The notes: generated from the sequence alone by a model not told the origin. 64,000 bases of DNA from Streptomyces sp. NBC_00083 (GCF_026343295.1 NZ_JAPELY010000001.1:2356001-2420000); one strand, 5' to 3'. Positions 52,740-62,097 are shown, numbered from the stretch's first letter. Translations and numbers: made by a program.

Positions 52740-55169
52740 ATGGACCGGCCGATTCAGCCTGCTCTGTCGCAGTTCGTCCTGAAAGTGCACAGCCGCTGCG
52801 ACCTGGCATGCGATCACTGTTACGTCTACGAGCACGCGGACACGAGCTGGCGCGGACGGCCCAGGGCCGTCTCCGAGGAGATCCTCGTCCAAGTGGCGGA
52901 CCGCATCGCCGAACACGCCCGGCGCCACCGGCTCCCCACGGTCCATGTCGTGCTGCACGGCGGCGAACCGCTGCTCGCGGGCCCCGCCAGGCTGCGCCGC
53001 GCCGCCGAGGAGCTCCAGCGGGCGCTGCGCGGCGTGAGCGCGCTCGACCTGCGGATGCACACCAACGGCGTCCTGCTCGACGAGTCGTTCTGCGACCTCT
53101 TCCTCGAACTCGGTATCAAGGTCGGGGTGTCGCTCGACGGCGACAAGGTCTCCAACGACCGGCACCGCCGCTACGCCGACGGCCGCAGCAGTCACCACAA
53201 GGTCCTCCGCGCCGTGGAACTGCTCAACCGCCCCCGCTACCACGCCCTGTTCGCAGGCCTGCTGTGCACCATCGACGTGGAGAACGACCCGGTCGCCGTC
53301 TACGACGCGCTCGTCGAACTCTCGCCGCCCCGCATCGACTTCCTCCTCCCGCACGCCACCTGGGACACGCCCCCGCCCCGCCCCGGCGGCGCCGCGACGC
53401 CGTACGCGGCGTGGCTCGATGCCGTCTACCGGCGCTGGGACGCGGCGGGGCGCACCGTGCCGGTACGCATCTTCGACTCCGTCCTGCGCACCCTGCGGGG
53501 CGAGAGCAGCCTCACCGAATCCCTCGGGCTCGCCCCCGCCGACCTCGTCGTGATCGAGACCGACGGCACCTTCGAGCAGGCCGACAGCCTCAAGACGTCG
53601 TACGACGGGGCGCCCGCCACCGGCATGGACGTCTTCACGCACTCGCTCGACGACGTCCTCCAGCACCCCGGCATGCTCGCCCGCCAGCAGGGCGTCGAGC
53701 AGCTCTGCGCGCAGTGCCGCGCGTGCCCGGTCGTGGAGTCCTGCGGCGGGGGTCTCTACGCCCACCGGTACCGCACCGGCAGCACCGGCAGCGGCTTCGA
53801 CAACCCCTCCGTGTTCTGTCCCGACCTGCTGGCCCTGGTCACCACCATCCGAGACCGGGAGGCGGCCGTGCCCGCACCGACGCAGGCACCGGCCGAACTC
53901 CCGCTCCCGCAGGCCGACTTCGGCGCGCTGGCCGCCGGCTACGGGGGAGCGGACGCCGTCACGCGCCTCGCCGCCGCCCAACTGGAGATCAACCAGGAGC
54001 TGCTCGCCGCCGTCAGCGGCTGCATCGCGCTCTCCGACCGGGAGGCCACGGCGGCCTGGGAGCTCCTGACGCATCTGGACGCCGAGGCGCCCGCCGAACT
54101 GGACGCCGTCCTCTCCCACCCGTACACCAGGCCGTGGGCGCTGAGCGTGCTCGAAGGCCGCGCCGCCCCCGCGGGCGGCCTCGCCGAGATCGCCGCGGCC
54201 ACGGTGGTGCGGGCGGGGCTCGACCTGGGCGTCACCGTTCCGGTGCGGGACGGCGGGCTGCGCCTGCCCGGTCTCGGCGCCGTCCGCCTGGCCGACGGCG
54301 CCGCCGAGGCCGAAGTGAGGGGCGGCGCCGAGGAGTTCACGGTCCGGGCCGGCACCCGGCGGCTCGACATCGGCCGGCACGAGGGCCTCGACGGGTCCGC
54401 CCCGCACTGGCAGCCCGTGCGCCTCTTCGAGGGCGACGGCTGGAGCGTGGCGATCGAGGACACCGACCCGCTGCGGGACTGCCACAGCTGGCCGGTCGCG
54501 CGGCGGATCGCCACCGACGAGATCAAGCTGTGGGCGGAGGACCTCACCGCCGCGTGGTCCCTCATCCGGCGCGAACTGCCCGCGTACGCGGACGGCGTGG
54601 CCGCGGGGCTGCGGCTGATCACCCCCCTGCACGCGCCCGACGGCAGCAACGTCAGCGCCGCCTGCAAGGAGGCGTGGGGTGCGATCGGAGCGGCCAGGCC
54701 CTCCTCGCCCGATCAGCTCGCCCTGCTCGTCGTCCACGAGTTCCAGCACGTGAAGCTCGCCGCCGTGCTCGACGCCGTCGACCTGTACGACAAGGCCGAC
54801 CGCGCCCTCTACTACGCCCCCTGGCGCCCCGATCCCCGCCCGATCGGCGGGCTGCTCCAGGGGACGTACGCCCACATCGCGGTGACCGACTTCTGGCGGG
54901 TGCGCCGCGAGACGGCGCAGGACCTCGGCCAACGCGCCGCCGCCGCAGAGCAGTTCGCCCGCTGGCGCCGTCAGACCGCGGACGCCGTCGAGGAGCTCCT
55001 GGCCTCACGGTCCCTCTCCGGCCTGGGCGAAACCTTCGTCGCGGGCATGGGCGAGACGGTCGGGGCCTGGCTGGCCGAGCCGGTCCCGGTGGCCGCGCAA
55101 TCGGCCGCCGAGCAGTCGGCGCGGCGCCACCGCGCCGAGTGGAAAGCGCGTACCGAAGCCGTGAGGTGA
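52740..55169 (+). CDS. fxsB: FxsB radical SAM/SPASM peptide maturase fused to a HExxH domain
   Basis: An 809-residue enzyme. The radical SAM domain starts at once with C-D-L-A-C-D-H-C (Cys20, 24 and 27 bind the 4Fe-4S cluster), then L-H-G-G-E-P-L. The SPASM region has C-A-Q-C-R-A-C-P-V-V-E-S-C (Cys323, 326, 329 and 335) and F-C-P-D. A second region from about residue 400 ends in V-H-E-F-Q-H (residues 666-670 for H-E-F-Q-H), a metalloprotease-like motif. FxsB enzymes form cyclophane crosslinks between Phe and Ser. The HExxH part may process or hold the peptide. ATG 52740 is 20 bases after fxsA; no strong ribosome site. Confidence 0.93.
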   Translation: MDRPIQPALSQFVLKVHSRCDLACDHCYVYEHADTSWRGRPRAVSEEILVQVADRIAEHARRHRLPTVHVVLHGGEPLLAGPARLRRAAEELQRALRGVSALDLRMHTNGVLLDESFCDLFLELGIKVGVSLDGDKVSNDRHRRYADGRSSHHKVLRAVELLNRPRYHALFAGLLCTIDVENDPVAVYDALVELSPPRIDFLLPHATWDTPPPRPGGAATPYAAWLDAVYRRWDAAGRTVPVRIFDSVLRTLRGESSLTESLGLAPADLVVIETDGTFEQADSLKTSYDGAPATGMDVFTHSLDDVLQHPGMLARQQGVEQLCAQCRACPVVESCGGGLYAHRYRTGSTGSGFDNPSVFCPDLLALVTTIRDREAAVPAPTQAPAELPLPQADFGALAAGYGGADAVTRLAAAQLEINQELLAAVSGCIALSDREATAAWELLTHLDAEAPAELDAVLSHPYTRPWALSVLEGRAAPAGGLAEIAAATVVRAGLDLGVTVPVRDGGLRLPGLGAVRLADGAAEAEVRGGAEEFTVRAGTRRLDIGRHEGLDGSAPHWQPVRLFEGDGWSVAIEDTDPLRDCHSWPVARRIATDEIKLWAEDLTAAWSLIRRELPAYADGVAAGLRLITPLHAPDGSNVSAACKEAWGAIGAARPSSPDQLALLVVHEFQHVKLAAVLDAVDLYDKADRALYYAPWRPDPRPIGGLLQGTYAHIAVTDFWRVRRETAQDLGQRAAAAEQFARWRRQTADAVEELLASRSLSGLGETFVAGMGETVGAWLAEPVPVAAQSAAEQSARRHRAEWKARTEAVR

Positions 55170-55213
55170 ACGAATTCCCCAGCGAATTTGCGGGAATTCT
55201 CCCGCCCTTTGAC

Positions 55214-55330
55214 TGATCCACTCGATGTCTGCCGCATGATTCCGGTCATGATCTGATCAGGGATCCGTGAGTGGATCAATCAATGGGTTTGTTCGTTCTG
55301 TTCCTTCGGAGAATCTTCCGTTCCTACACT
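55214..55330 (+). promoter_or_regulatory. Inverted repeat and possible promoter before fxsC
   Basis: TGATCCACTC (55214-55223) and GAGTGGATCA (55269-55278) form a perfect 10-bp inverted repeat, 45 bases apart, in an unusually AT-rich 190-base gap inside the cassette. TACACT at 55325-55330 is a possible -10, about 32 bases before GTG 55362. The spacing would suit a looping or dimer-of-dimers regulator. This makes fxsC-fxsT a separate transcription unit from fxsAB. Confidence 0.55.
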
Positions 55331-55361
55331 GAGGACCCATCCACTTGGACCGGGGGAGACA

Positions 55362-56711
55362 GTGGTGCACGGATCAGTGGGGGCCGGTGAAGACGAACAG
55401 AAGCCGTACTTCTTCCTCAGCTACGCACACACGCCGAAGAGCGACCCCAAGGACAAGGACCCCAACCTCTGGGTCCAGCGGTTCTTCCGGGACCTCTGCG
55501 CCCATGTGATGCAGCTGACGCCCCTCCCGGCCGGCAGCGCCGGCTTCATGGACCAGCAGATGCAGCCGGGAGAGGGCTGGCAGGAACGGCTCTCCGAAGC
55601 GCTGGCCTACTGCAAGGTGTTCGTCCCGCTCTATTCGCCCCGCTATTTCCTCAGCGAGCAGTGCGGCCGCGAGTGGTTCGCCTTCTCCAGCCGGGCCGCC
55701 GCACAGAACAGCCGTAACAGCCACAACAACAGCAACCCCGTCACCGGCGTCGTGCCCGCGCTGTGGGTGCCCGTTCCGACCAGGCAGCTGCCGCAGCCGG
55801 CCGAGCGGCTCCAGTTCAACCACGCCACCTTCGGTGAGGAATACGCCGACGAGGGCTTCTACGGCCTCATCAAGCTGAACTACCTGCGCGACCAGTACGA
55901 GCGCGCCGTCTACCGGCTGGCCAAACGCATCGTGAACGTGGCCCAGCAGTCCCGGCTGGAACCCGGCGACCCGCACCAGGACTATGCCAAGGTGCCGTCC
56001 GCCTTCGGCCCCACCGGCGGACCCACCCGCGAAATGGAGGTCTCCGTCCTCGCCTGCTCACGCTCCGCCCTCCCCACCGGACGCAGCCCGGACTGCTACG
56101 GCGCCGAACCCCTCGACTGGAACCCCTACCATCCGGCCTCCTCCAGACCCCTCGCCGACCACACAGTCGACGTCGTACGCAACCTGAACTACACCGTGCA
56201 CCTCAGCGACTTCGAGGCTGAGCCCCAGCGGCTCCTCGCCTCCGGCCCGCCCGCGCCGGGCCTGCTGCTGCTCGACCGCTGGGCCCTCGACGCCAGGCGC
56301 CGCCGGGAACTGGTGGACCAGCTGTGCGCCACCCGCCGGCCATGGATCAGCGTCCTGGTCCCCGGCAACCTGGGAGACGACGAAACCCGGGCCCACAACG
56401 AGGAGTTGACGCAGCAGACCGACTCCGCGCTCTCCCGGCGGGCCGACGAGAACGACGGACACCGCACGCCGGGCGCCGGACTGCCCAGCCTCGAAGCCTT
56501 CAGCAAGGCGATCCCCGGGGCCGTGAAGGCGGCGGTCAGACACTACGAGGCCAACGCGCCGACCTACCCACCGCCAGGAAGCGGTGGACCGATGCCCCGG
56601 GTCCTTCCCGGCGGGATCGGCTACGGCGCCAGGGACCCAGGTGGTCGCGGTCAGAGCACGGACCAGGACAAGAACTACGGTGATAAGGCGGAGGGCTCAT
56701 CAGATGACTGA
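55362..56711 (+). CDS. fxsC: FxsC, TIR-domain protein of the FxSxx-COOH system
   Basis: A 449-residue soluble protein. The TIR domain spans about residues 13-155: P-Y-F-F-L-S-Y-A-H for the first strand, then V-F-V-P-L-Y-S-P-R-Y-F-L-S-E-Q-C-G-R-E-W, with Glu104 at the position of the catalytic Glu of NADase TIRs. The C-terminal region, typical of the family, has V-S-V-L-A-C-S-R-S-A-L-P and ends in a disordered Gly/Asp-rich tail. It overlaps fxsT by eight bases, so the two are translated together. GTG 55362 follows GGGGGAG. Confidence 0.88.
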   Translation: MVHGSVGAGEDEQKPYFFLSYAHTPKSDPKDKDPNLWVQRFFRDLCAHVMQLTPLPAGSAGFMDQQMQPGEGWQERLSEALAYCKVFVPLYSPRYFLSEQCGREWFAFSSRAAAQNSRNSHNNSNPVTGVVPALWVPVPTRQLPQPAERLQFNHATFGEEYADEGFYGLIKLNYLRDQYERAVYRLAKRIVNVAQQSRLEPGDPHQDYAKVPSAFGPTGGPTREMEVSVLACSRSALPTGRSPDCYGAEPLDWNPYHPASSRPLADHTVDVVRNLNYTVHLSDFEAEPQRLLASGPPAPGLLLLDRWALDARRRRELVDQLCATRRPWISVLVPGNLGDDETRAHNEELTQQTDSALSRRADENDGHRTPGAGLPSLEAFSKAIPGAVKAAVRHYEANAPTYPPPGSGGPMPRVLPGGIGYGARDPGGRGQSTDQDKNYGDKAEGSSDD

Positions 56712-59700
56712 GAACCGCAACGGGACCGTCGTCACGTTCTACTCGTACAAGGGCGGCACCGGACGGACCATGGCGCTGGCCAACTGCGCGTGGATCCTGG
56801 CGGCCAACGGATACCGGGTGCTCGCCGTCGACTGGGACCTGGAGGCACCGGGTCTCCACCGGTTCTTCCACCCGTTCCTCGACCTGGCCGGCCTGGAAGC
56901 CACCCCCGGTCTGATCAACCTGATCACCGACTACCAGGACGAGGCGAGGCGCCCCGCCGACCGCGAACCCGACTGGCACCGCGACTACGCCCGGGTGCGC
57001 CCCCACGCCACCTCCCTCAACTGGAACTTCCCCAAGGGCGGCAGCCTCGACTTCCTCTCGGCGGGCCGGCGCAACCGCGACTACCCCTCCATCGTCGGGA
57101 AGATGGACTGGGACGACTTCCACGAGCGATTCGGCGGCGGCCAGTTCTTCGACGCCATGCGCGACGACATGCAGCGCCACTACGACTACACGCTGATCGA
57201 CAGCCGCACCGGCCTCAGCGACATCGCCGACATCTGCACCGTCCAGATGCCCGAAGTGCTGGTCGTCTGCTTCACGTTGAGCGACCAGAGCATCGACGGC
57301 GCGTCCGCCGTGGCCCGCGACATCGAGGAGCGCTACCACGAGCGGCGCATCCGCATCCTGCCCGTCCCGATGCGCATCGACGACGGCGAGAAGGAGAAGG
57401 CCGACGCGGGCCGCGCCCTGGCCCGTGAGAGCTTCCCCGGCTTCCCCAGCGGCCTCAGCCCCGAGGAACGCGGCAACTACTGGGGCACCGTCGAAGTCCC
57501 CTACCGGCCGTTCTACGCCTACGAGGAGATCCTCGCCACCTTCGGCGACGCGCCCAGCGTGAGCAGCTCCATGCTGAGCGCCTGCGAACGCCTCACCTCC
57601 GTCCTCACCGGCGGCCTGGTGAACTCGCTGCCCCCGATGGACGAGGCCGACCGGCTCACCCATGTCGCCGCGTACACCAGGCGCCGGCCCATGCCGCCCT
57701 CCAACATCGTGCTGACCCATGTCGCCGAGGACCAGATGTGGGCGGACTGGCTGGTCCACGTCCTGACGACGGCCGGCTTCCACGTCGTCCCCATCGACGC
57801 CCGCATGCCCCAATCCGCCGCGGCCGAAGCCGAGTTCACCGCGGGGGCCGGGTACCGGGTGATCCCCGTCGTGTCGCAGGCCTACCTCAACACCGAGCGC
57901 GCCAGGACCGCCTGGGACTCCGGGCCCGGACTCGACCCGGCGGGCGGGCGGCGCCAGATCCTGCCGGTCCGCGTGGGCGACGTACGGCTCAGCCCGCCGC
58001 TCAGCAGCCGGGGCGTCGTCGACCTCGTACGCCTCGACGAACAGGACGCGGCGGCCGCCGTGCTCCAGGCCTTCGACCGCGCCGAGGCGAGCACCGCACT
58101 CGCCGCCGCCCCCGCGGGGCCCCGCTACCCGGGCAGCGTGCCCAAGATCTGGAACGTGCGGCCCCGGCACGCCTGGTTCACCGGCCGCACCTCCGTCCTT
58201 GAACGCCTGCGCGACCAGTTGCGCGGCGACAGCCGCTCCGCCCAGCGCTTTCCGCAGGTCCTCTACGGGCTCGGCGGCGTCGGCAAGACCCAGGTGGCGC
58301 GGGAGTACGCGCACCGCTTCCGCGCCGACTACGACCTCGTGTGGTGGATCGAGGCCGAACAGCCCGACCGCGTGGTGTCCTCGCTGGCCGAACTCGCCGC
58401 CGAGATGGACCTCAGGGCCGGCGACGTGGTGGCCGAGGCGGCCACGGCCGCGCTCCAGGCGCTGCGCCGCGGCGCGCCCTACTCCCGCTGGCTGCTGATC
58501 TTCGACAACGTCGAGGACCTGGACCGGGCGCTGAAGCTGCTCCCGGAGGAGACCGAGCCCATCCCCGGCATGACCTACGGCCACATCCTCGCCACCTGCC
58601 GCAACAAGCCCGCCTCCACCCAGGTCGAGGCGATAGAGGTGGAGGTCTTCACCCGCCCGGAGAGCGTCGAGCACCTGTGCCGCCGGGTGACGAAACTCCC
58701 CGCCGCCGACGCCGACCGGGTCGCCGACGCCGTCGGTGACCTGCCGCTCGCCGTGGAGGTCGCGGCGGCCTGGCTCGCCGAGACGGCGACGCCCGTCGAC
58801 GCCTATGTGGAACAGCTCAGGGAGCAGAGCACCAAGGTGCTCTCGCTCGGCAAACCCGAGGACTACTCGGAGCAGATCGGCGCCACCTGGAACATCTCCA
58901 TCCGGCGGCTGCGCGACGAATCCAAGGCGGCGGTACGCCTGTTGGAGCTCTGCTCCTTCTTCTCCGCCGAACCGATCTCGATGCGGCTCATCGGCAGCGA
59001 CTCGATGTTCGAGTCCCTGCTGCCGTACGACTCCGACCTGCGCGACCGGTACATGCTGGGCAAGGTCATCCAGACGCTGAACCGTTTCGCGCTGGCGAAG
59101 GTCGACCCCGCGGACAGCAGCATCCAGGTGCACCGGCTCGTCCAGGCCGCGGTGCGCTCCGGTCTCAGCGACGTCGAGGTCGACACGGCCAAGCACGAGG
59201 TCCACCGGATCCTCGCCGAGGCCCGCCCCGTCGAGGGCGTCGACCGCGACAACCCCGTCAACGACCCCAAGAGCTGGCCCAGTTTCGAACTGATCTGGCC
59301 GCACCTGTCCGCCTCCGGCATCGCCGACTGCGACGAGGAGAAGGTCCGCCAGCTCATGGTCGACCGCATCCGCTATCTGCTCAAGCGCGGCGAGCTGGAG
59401 AGCGCCCGGGTGCTCGGCACCCAGCTCAACAAGGTGTGGACCAGGGAACTGGGAGAGAACGACCTCCAGACCCTCAACATCCGCTTCGAGCTGGCCAACG
59501 CGCTGCGCGCCCAGGGCAAGTACCAGGAGGCGCGGACGATGGACGAGGACACCCTCGCCCGTCAGATCAGCGTCCTGCGCAAGGACCACCCCGACGACGA
59601 CCACCCCAGCATCCTCATCACCACCGGCAGCCTCGCCGCCGACCTCCGCGCGCTCGGCAGGTTCGACGAGGCGCTCACCCGCGACCTGCGGATCTACCAC

Positions 59701-60678
59701 GGCCTGCGGCAGATCTTCGGCGAGAACCACCCGCGCACCCTGATCGCCGCCAACAACCTCGCCATCGACTACCGGCTCAGCGGTGACAGCGAGGCGGCCC
59801 GCCGGCTGGACGAGGAGACCGTGGAGCGCCGCAGCGCCCTCCTCGGCGACGAGCACCCGTTCACCCTCACCACCAAGGGCCACCTCGCGCGCGACCTGCG
59901 CGAGAGCGGCGAGTACACGGCATCGGTCCAGTTGCTGCGCGAGGTGGTCGCGGCGTTCGAGCGGGTGCTCAACGCCGATGTGCCCGAAGCCCTGCGCACC
60001 GCCAAGAGCCTCGCGGTGTCCCTGCGCAAGGCGGGCCACCCGCACGAGGCGAAACGCCTGACCGAGGAAACGTACAACCGCTACCGCGGCCGGTACGGCA
60101 CCAAGGCGCCCGACGCCCTCGCCTGCTGCCTCAACCTGGCGGCCGACTTCTCGGCGACCGGCGACAAGCAGGCCGCCCTCGACCTCGCCCTGCAGGCCTT
60201 CGACGGCTACCAGAGCACCCTGGGCGACGAGCACCCCTTCACGCTGGCCTGCCGCAACAACGTCCACATCTATCAGCGGGGCCTCGGTGCCGCGGAGGAG
60301 GCGGTGCGGGGCGGCGAGGACGTGCGGGCGGCCCTGGAGGAAGTCCTCGGACCGCGCCACCCGTTCACCCTCTGCGCCGCGATCAACCTCGCCAACGCCT
60401 ACGGCGACCTGGGCCGACCCGACCTCGCCGAGCGGTGGGAACGCACCGCGCTCAAGGGCCTGCTTGAGCGGTTCGGCCCCACCCACCCCGATGTGCTCGC
60501 CTGCCGTTCCAACCTGGCGATCACGCTGCGGGCGGCCGGCCGTGAGGAGGAGGCCCAGCGGCTGCGGGCCTCCATCCTGGAGCCGACCGCGAAGCAGCTG
60601 GGCGTGGACCATCCGATCGCCGAGGCGGCGCGTGCCTGGCGCCGGATCAACCGCGACCTGGAACCGCAGCCGGTGTGA
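56704..60678 (+). CDS. fxsT: FxsT: ParA-like/TIR-like/NB-ARC/TPR protein of the FxSxx-COOH system
   Basis: A 1324-residue multidomain protein. Residues 8-320: ParA/MinD-like ATPase with the deviant Walker A K-G-G-T-G-R-T (Lys16) and D-S-R-T-G-L-S-D. Residues about 330-465: a TIR-like domain (N-I-V-L-T-H-V-A-E-D) in which the catalytic Glu position reads T-A-W-D, so it is probably not an NADase. Residues about 480-800: NB-ARC NTPase with L-G-G-V-G-K-T (Lys528) and L-P-L-A-V-E-V-A-A. Residues about 915-1310: about nine TPRs with H-P-x-T-L-like ends. The layout is that of prokaryotic NLR-like STAND sensors. ATG 56704 overlaps fxsC. Confidence 0.9.
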   Translation: MTENRNGTVVTFYSYKGGTGRTMALANCAWILAANGYRVLAVDWDLEAPGLHRFFHPFLDLAGLEATPGLINLITDYQDEARRPADREPDWHRDYARVRPHATSLNWNFPKGGSLDFLSAGRRNRDYPSIVGKMDWDDFHERFGGGQFFDAMRDDMQRHYDYTLIDSRTGLSDIADICTVQMPEVLVVCFTLSDQSIDGASAVARDIEERYHERRIRILPVPMRIDDGEKEKADAGRALARESFPGFPSGLSPEERGNYWGTVEVPYRPFYAYEEILATFGDAPSVSSSMLSACERLTSVLTGGLVNSLPPMDEADRLTHVAAYTRRRPMPPSNIVLTHVAEDQMWADWLVHVLTTAGFHVVPIDARMPQSAAAEAEFTAGAGYRVIPVVSQAYLNTERARTAWDSGPGLDPAGGRRQILPVRVGDVRLSPPLSSRGVVDLVRLDEQDAAAAVLQAFDRAEASTALAAAPAGPRYPGSVPKIWNVRPRHAWFTGRTSVLERLRDQLRGDSRSAQRFPQVLYGLGGVGKTQVAREYAHRFRADYDLVWWIEAEQPDRVVSSLAELAAEMDLRAGDVVAEAATAALQALRRGAPYSRWLLIFDNVEDLDRALKLLPEETEPIPGMTYGHILATCRNKPASTQVEAIEVEVFTRPESVEHLCRRVTKLPAADADRVADAVGDLPLAVEVAAAWLAETATPVDAYVEQLREQSTKVLSLGKPEDYSEQIGATWNISIRRLRDESKAAVRLLELCSFFSAEPISMRLIGSDSMFESLLPYDSDLRDRYMLGKVIQTLNRFALAKVDPADSSIQVHRLVQAAVRSGLSDVEVDTAKHEVHRILAEARPVEGVDRDNPVNDPKSWPSFELIWPHLSASGIADCDEEKVRQLMVDRIRYLLKRGELESARVLGTQLNKVWTRELGENDLQTLNIRFELANALRAQGKYQEARTMDEDTLARQISVLRKDHPDDDHPSILITTGSLAADLRALGRFDEALTRDLRIYHGLRQIFGENHPRTLIAANNLAIDYRLSGDSEAARRLDEETVERRSALLGDEHPFTLTTKGHLARDLRESGEYTASVQLLREVVAAFERVLNADVPEALRTAKSLAVSLRKAGHPHEAKRLTEETYNRYRGRYGTKAPDALACCLNLAADFSATGDKQAALDLALQAFDGYQSTLGDEHPFTLACRNNVHIYQRGLGAAEEAVRGGEDVRAALEEVLGPRHPFTLCAAINLANAYGDLGRPDLAERWERTALKGLLERFGPTHPDVLACRSNLAITLRAAGREEEAQRLRASILEPTAKQLGVDHPIAEAARAWRRINRDLEPQPV

Positions 60679-60682
60679 GCCC

Positions 60683-60724
60683 CCGGGGGAGTGCTCGGGC
60701 CCACGGGTCCGGGCGCGCCCCCGG
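60683..60724. terminator. Possible terminator after fxsT
   Basis: CCGGGGG (60683-60689) pairs with CCCCCGG (60718-60724) around a GC-rich loop that can pair further. It sits between the convergent fxsT and alpha/beta-hydrolase genes. Confidence 0.4.
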
Positions 60725-60726
60725 AC

Positions 60727-61590
60727 TCACCGGGTCGCCCAGCTCAGGACGCGGGTGAGCACCCGCAGCGCACCGAAGTGCGCGGCGCCCCGCTCGACGA
60801 CCAACTGGGCGCCGGGGATCCGCTCGGCGAGCCAGCGCGTGTGCTGCACGGGCGCGAACACGTCCTGCTCGCCGTGCCACAGGAGCACCGGCGCGGCGAT
60901 CTCCTCAAGACGGAAGTCCCAGTCGGTGCTGAACGCCATCACGTCGTCGACCCATCCGTCGGCCGAACTGCGCAGTCCTTCCTCGAAGTTGCGCTCCAGC
61001 ATGACCCGGATCCCCGCGTCGGCCACGATGCCGCGGTCCGGCCACGGCAGACCGGGCCGCATCTCGGCGACCAGGCGCCGGGGATCGGAGCGGATCGCGA
61101 TCGACCGCATCTCCAGGGCGGTGGTCAACTGACCTTTCCCGGCGGCCGCGTTGATGTACTCCCGCACATTGGACTCGGTCATCCCCTCGAACCAGTCGAG
61201 CCCCTGCGCGTCGCGCGGCGCGATCCCCACCAGCCCGGCGGCCCGCACCACGCGGCCCGGGAGCAGCGCCGCACAGGCCAGCGCGTGCGGCGCCCCGCCG
61301 GACCGCCCCACCACGGCGAACTCGTCGATGCCCAGCGCGTCGGCGATGGTTTCCACGTCCGCCGCGGCGTGCGCCACCCGGCGCCCCGGCAGCCGGTCCG
61401 AGTCGCCGTACCCGGGCCGGTCGAAGGTGATGAGGCGCACGCCCAGGCGGTAGAGCACCGCGCTGCGCGGCGCGGGCCCCAGCCGGCTCCCCGGCGTGCC
61501 GTGCAACAGGAACACCGGTCTGCCCTGCGGGTTCCCGTACTTCTCAACCGCTAAGTCTCGCCCGTCCCCGGTACGAATCAGCTCCCCCAA
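60727..61590 (-). CDS. Alpha/beta hydrolase
   Basis: A 287-residue hydrolase: L-L-H-G-T-P-G-S-R near residue 30 for the oxyanion hole, V-V-G-R-S-G-G-A-P with the nucleophile Ser, D-V-F-A-P-V near residue 250 for the acid, and A-H-F-G for the catalytic His. The substrate is unknown. TTG 61590 is chosen because GGGGAGG lies six bases upstream; a GTG at 61659 would add 23 residues and has no ribosome site. Confidence 0.87.
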   Translation of the reverse strand: MGELIRTGDGRDLAVEKYGNPQGRPVFLLHGTPGSRLGPAPRSAVLYRLGVRLITFDRPGYGDSDRLPGRRVAHAAADVETIADALGIDEFAVVGRSGGAPHALACAALLPGRVVRAAGLVGIAPRDAQGLDWFEGMTESNVREYINAAAGKGQLTTALEMRSIAIRSDPRRLVAEMRPGLPWPDRGIVADAGIRVMLERNFEEGLRSSADGWVDDVMAFSTDWDFRLEEIAAPVLLWHGEQDVFAPVQHTRWLAERIPGAQLVVERGAAHFGALRVLTRVLSWATR

Positions 61591-61689
61591 CTGGTGCCTC
61601 CCCGTAGGTCTGGTTGGCGCCAGTATGAGCGTGGGCGATTCAGTGGTACATACCCGCACTCGTCGAATGCGCGGGCGGCCGGGTTCCGC

Positions 61690-62097
61690 TCAGCCGAGGC
61701 GGGGGATCTCGATCGCGGGGCAGCGGTCCATGACCATGGAGAGCCCGGCGGCACGGGTGCGTTCGTACGCGTCCTCGTCGACGACGCCGAGCTGGAACCA
61801 GACGGCCTTGGCGCCGATGGCCACGGCCTGGTCGGCCACCGCGCCGGCGAGGTCGCTGTTCACGAACACGTCCACGACGTCGACGGGGAACGGGATTGCG
61901 TCGAGGGAGGCGTAGCCCTGCTCGCCGTGGACGGTCTCGGCCTTGGGGTGGACCGGCACGATCCGCTTGCCGAACCGCTGCAGGACGCGGGCGACTCCGT
62001 AGGCGGCGCGGCCCTCGTTGGAGGACAGCCCGACGACGGCCCACGTGGAGCCGGTGGCGGTGAGGATCTTGCGGACGGTTTCCTGATCGGCGTGCAC
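61690..62097 (-). CDS. CoA-binding (YccU-like) protein
   Basis: A 135-residue Rossmann-fold protein: T-W-A-V-V-G-L-S-S-N-E-G-R-A-A-Y-G-V-A near residue 18, then I-V-P-V-H-P-K-A-E-T-V-H-G and V-D-V-V-D-V-F-V-N. It ends M-D-R-C-P-A-I-E. This is the CoA-binding domain family, often linked to acyl-CoA metabolism; specific role unknown. GTG 62097 has GGAGG upstream. Confidence 0.88.
   Translation of the reverse strand: MHADQETVRKILTATGSTWAVVGLSSNEGRAAYGVARVLQRFGKRIVPVHPKAETVHGEQGYASLDAIPFPVDVVDVFVNSDLAGAVADQAVAIGAKAVWFQLGVVDEDAYERTRAAGLSMVMDRCPAIEIPRLG

Noticed and set aside
56536..60612. A 1358-residue open frame on the minus strand across fxsT
   Set aside because: It is a GC-rich shadow: its composition is Gly/Val/Arg/His-rich with no domain, while the plus frame has clear motifs.
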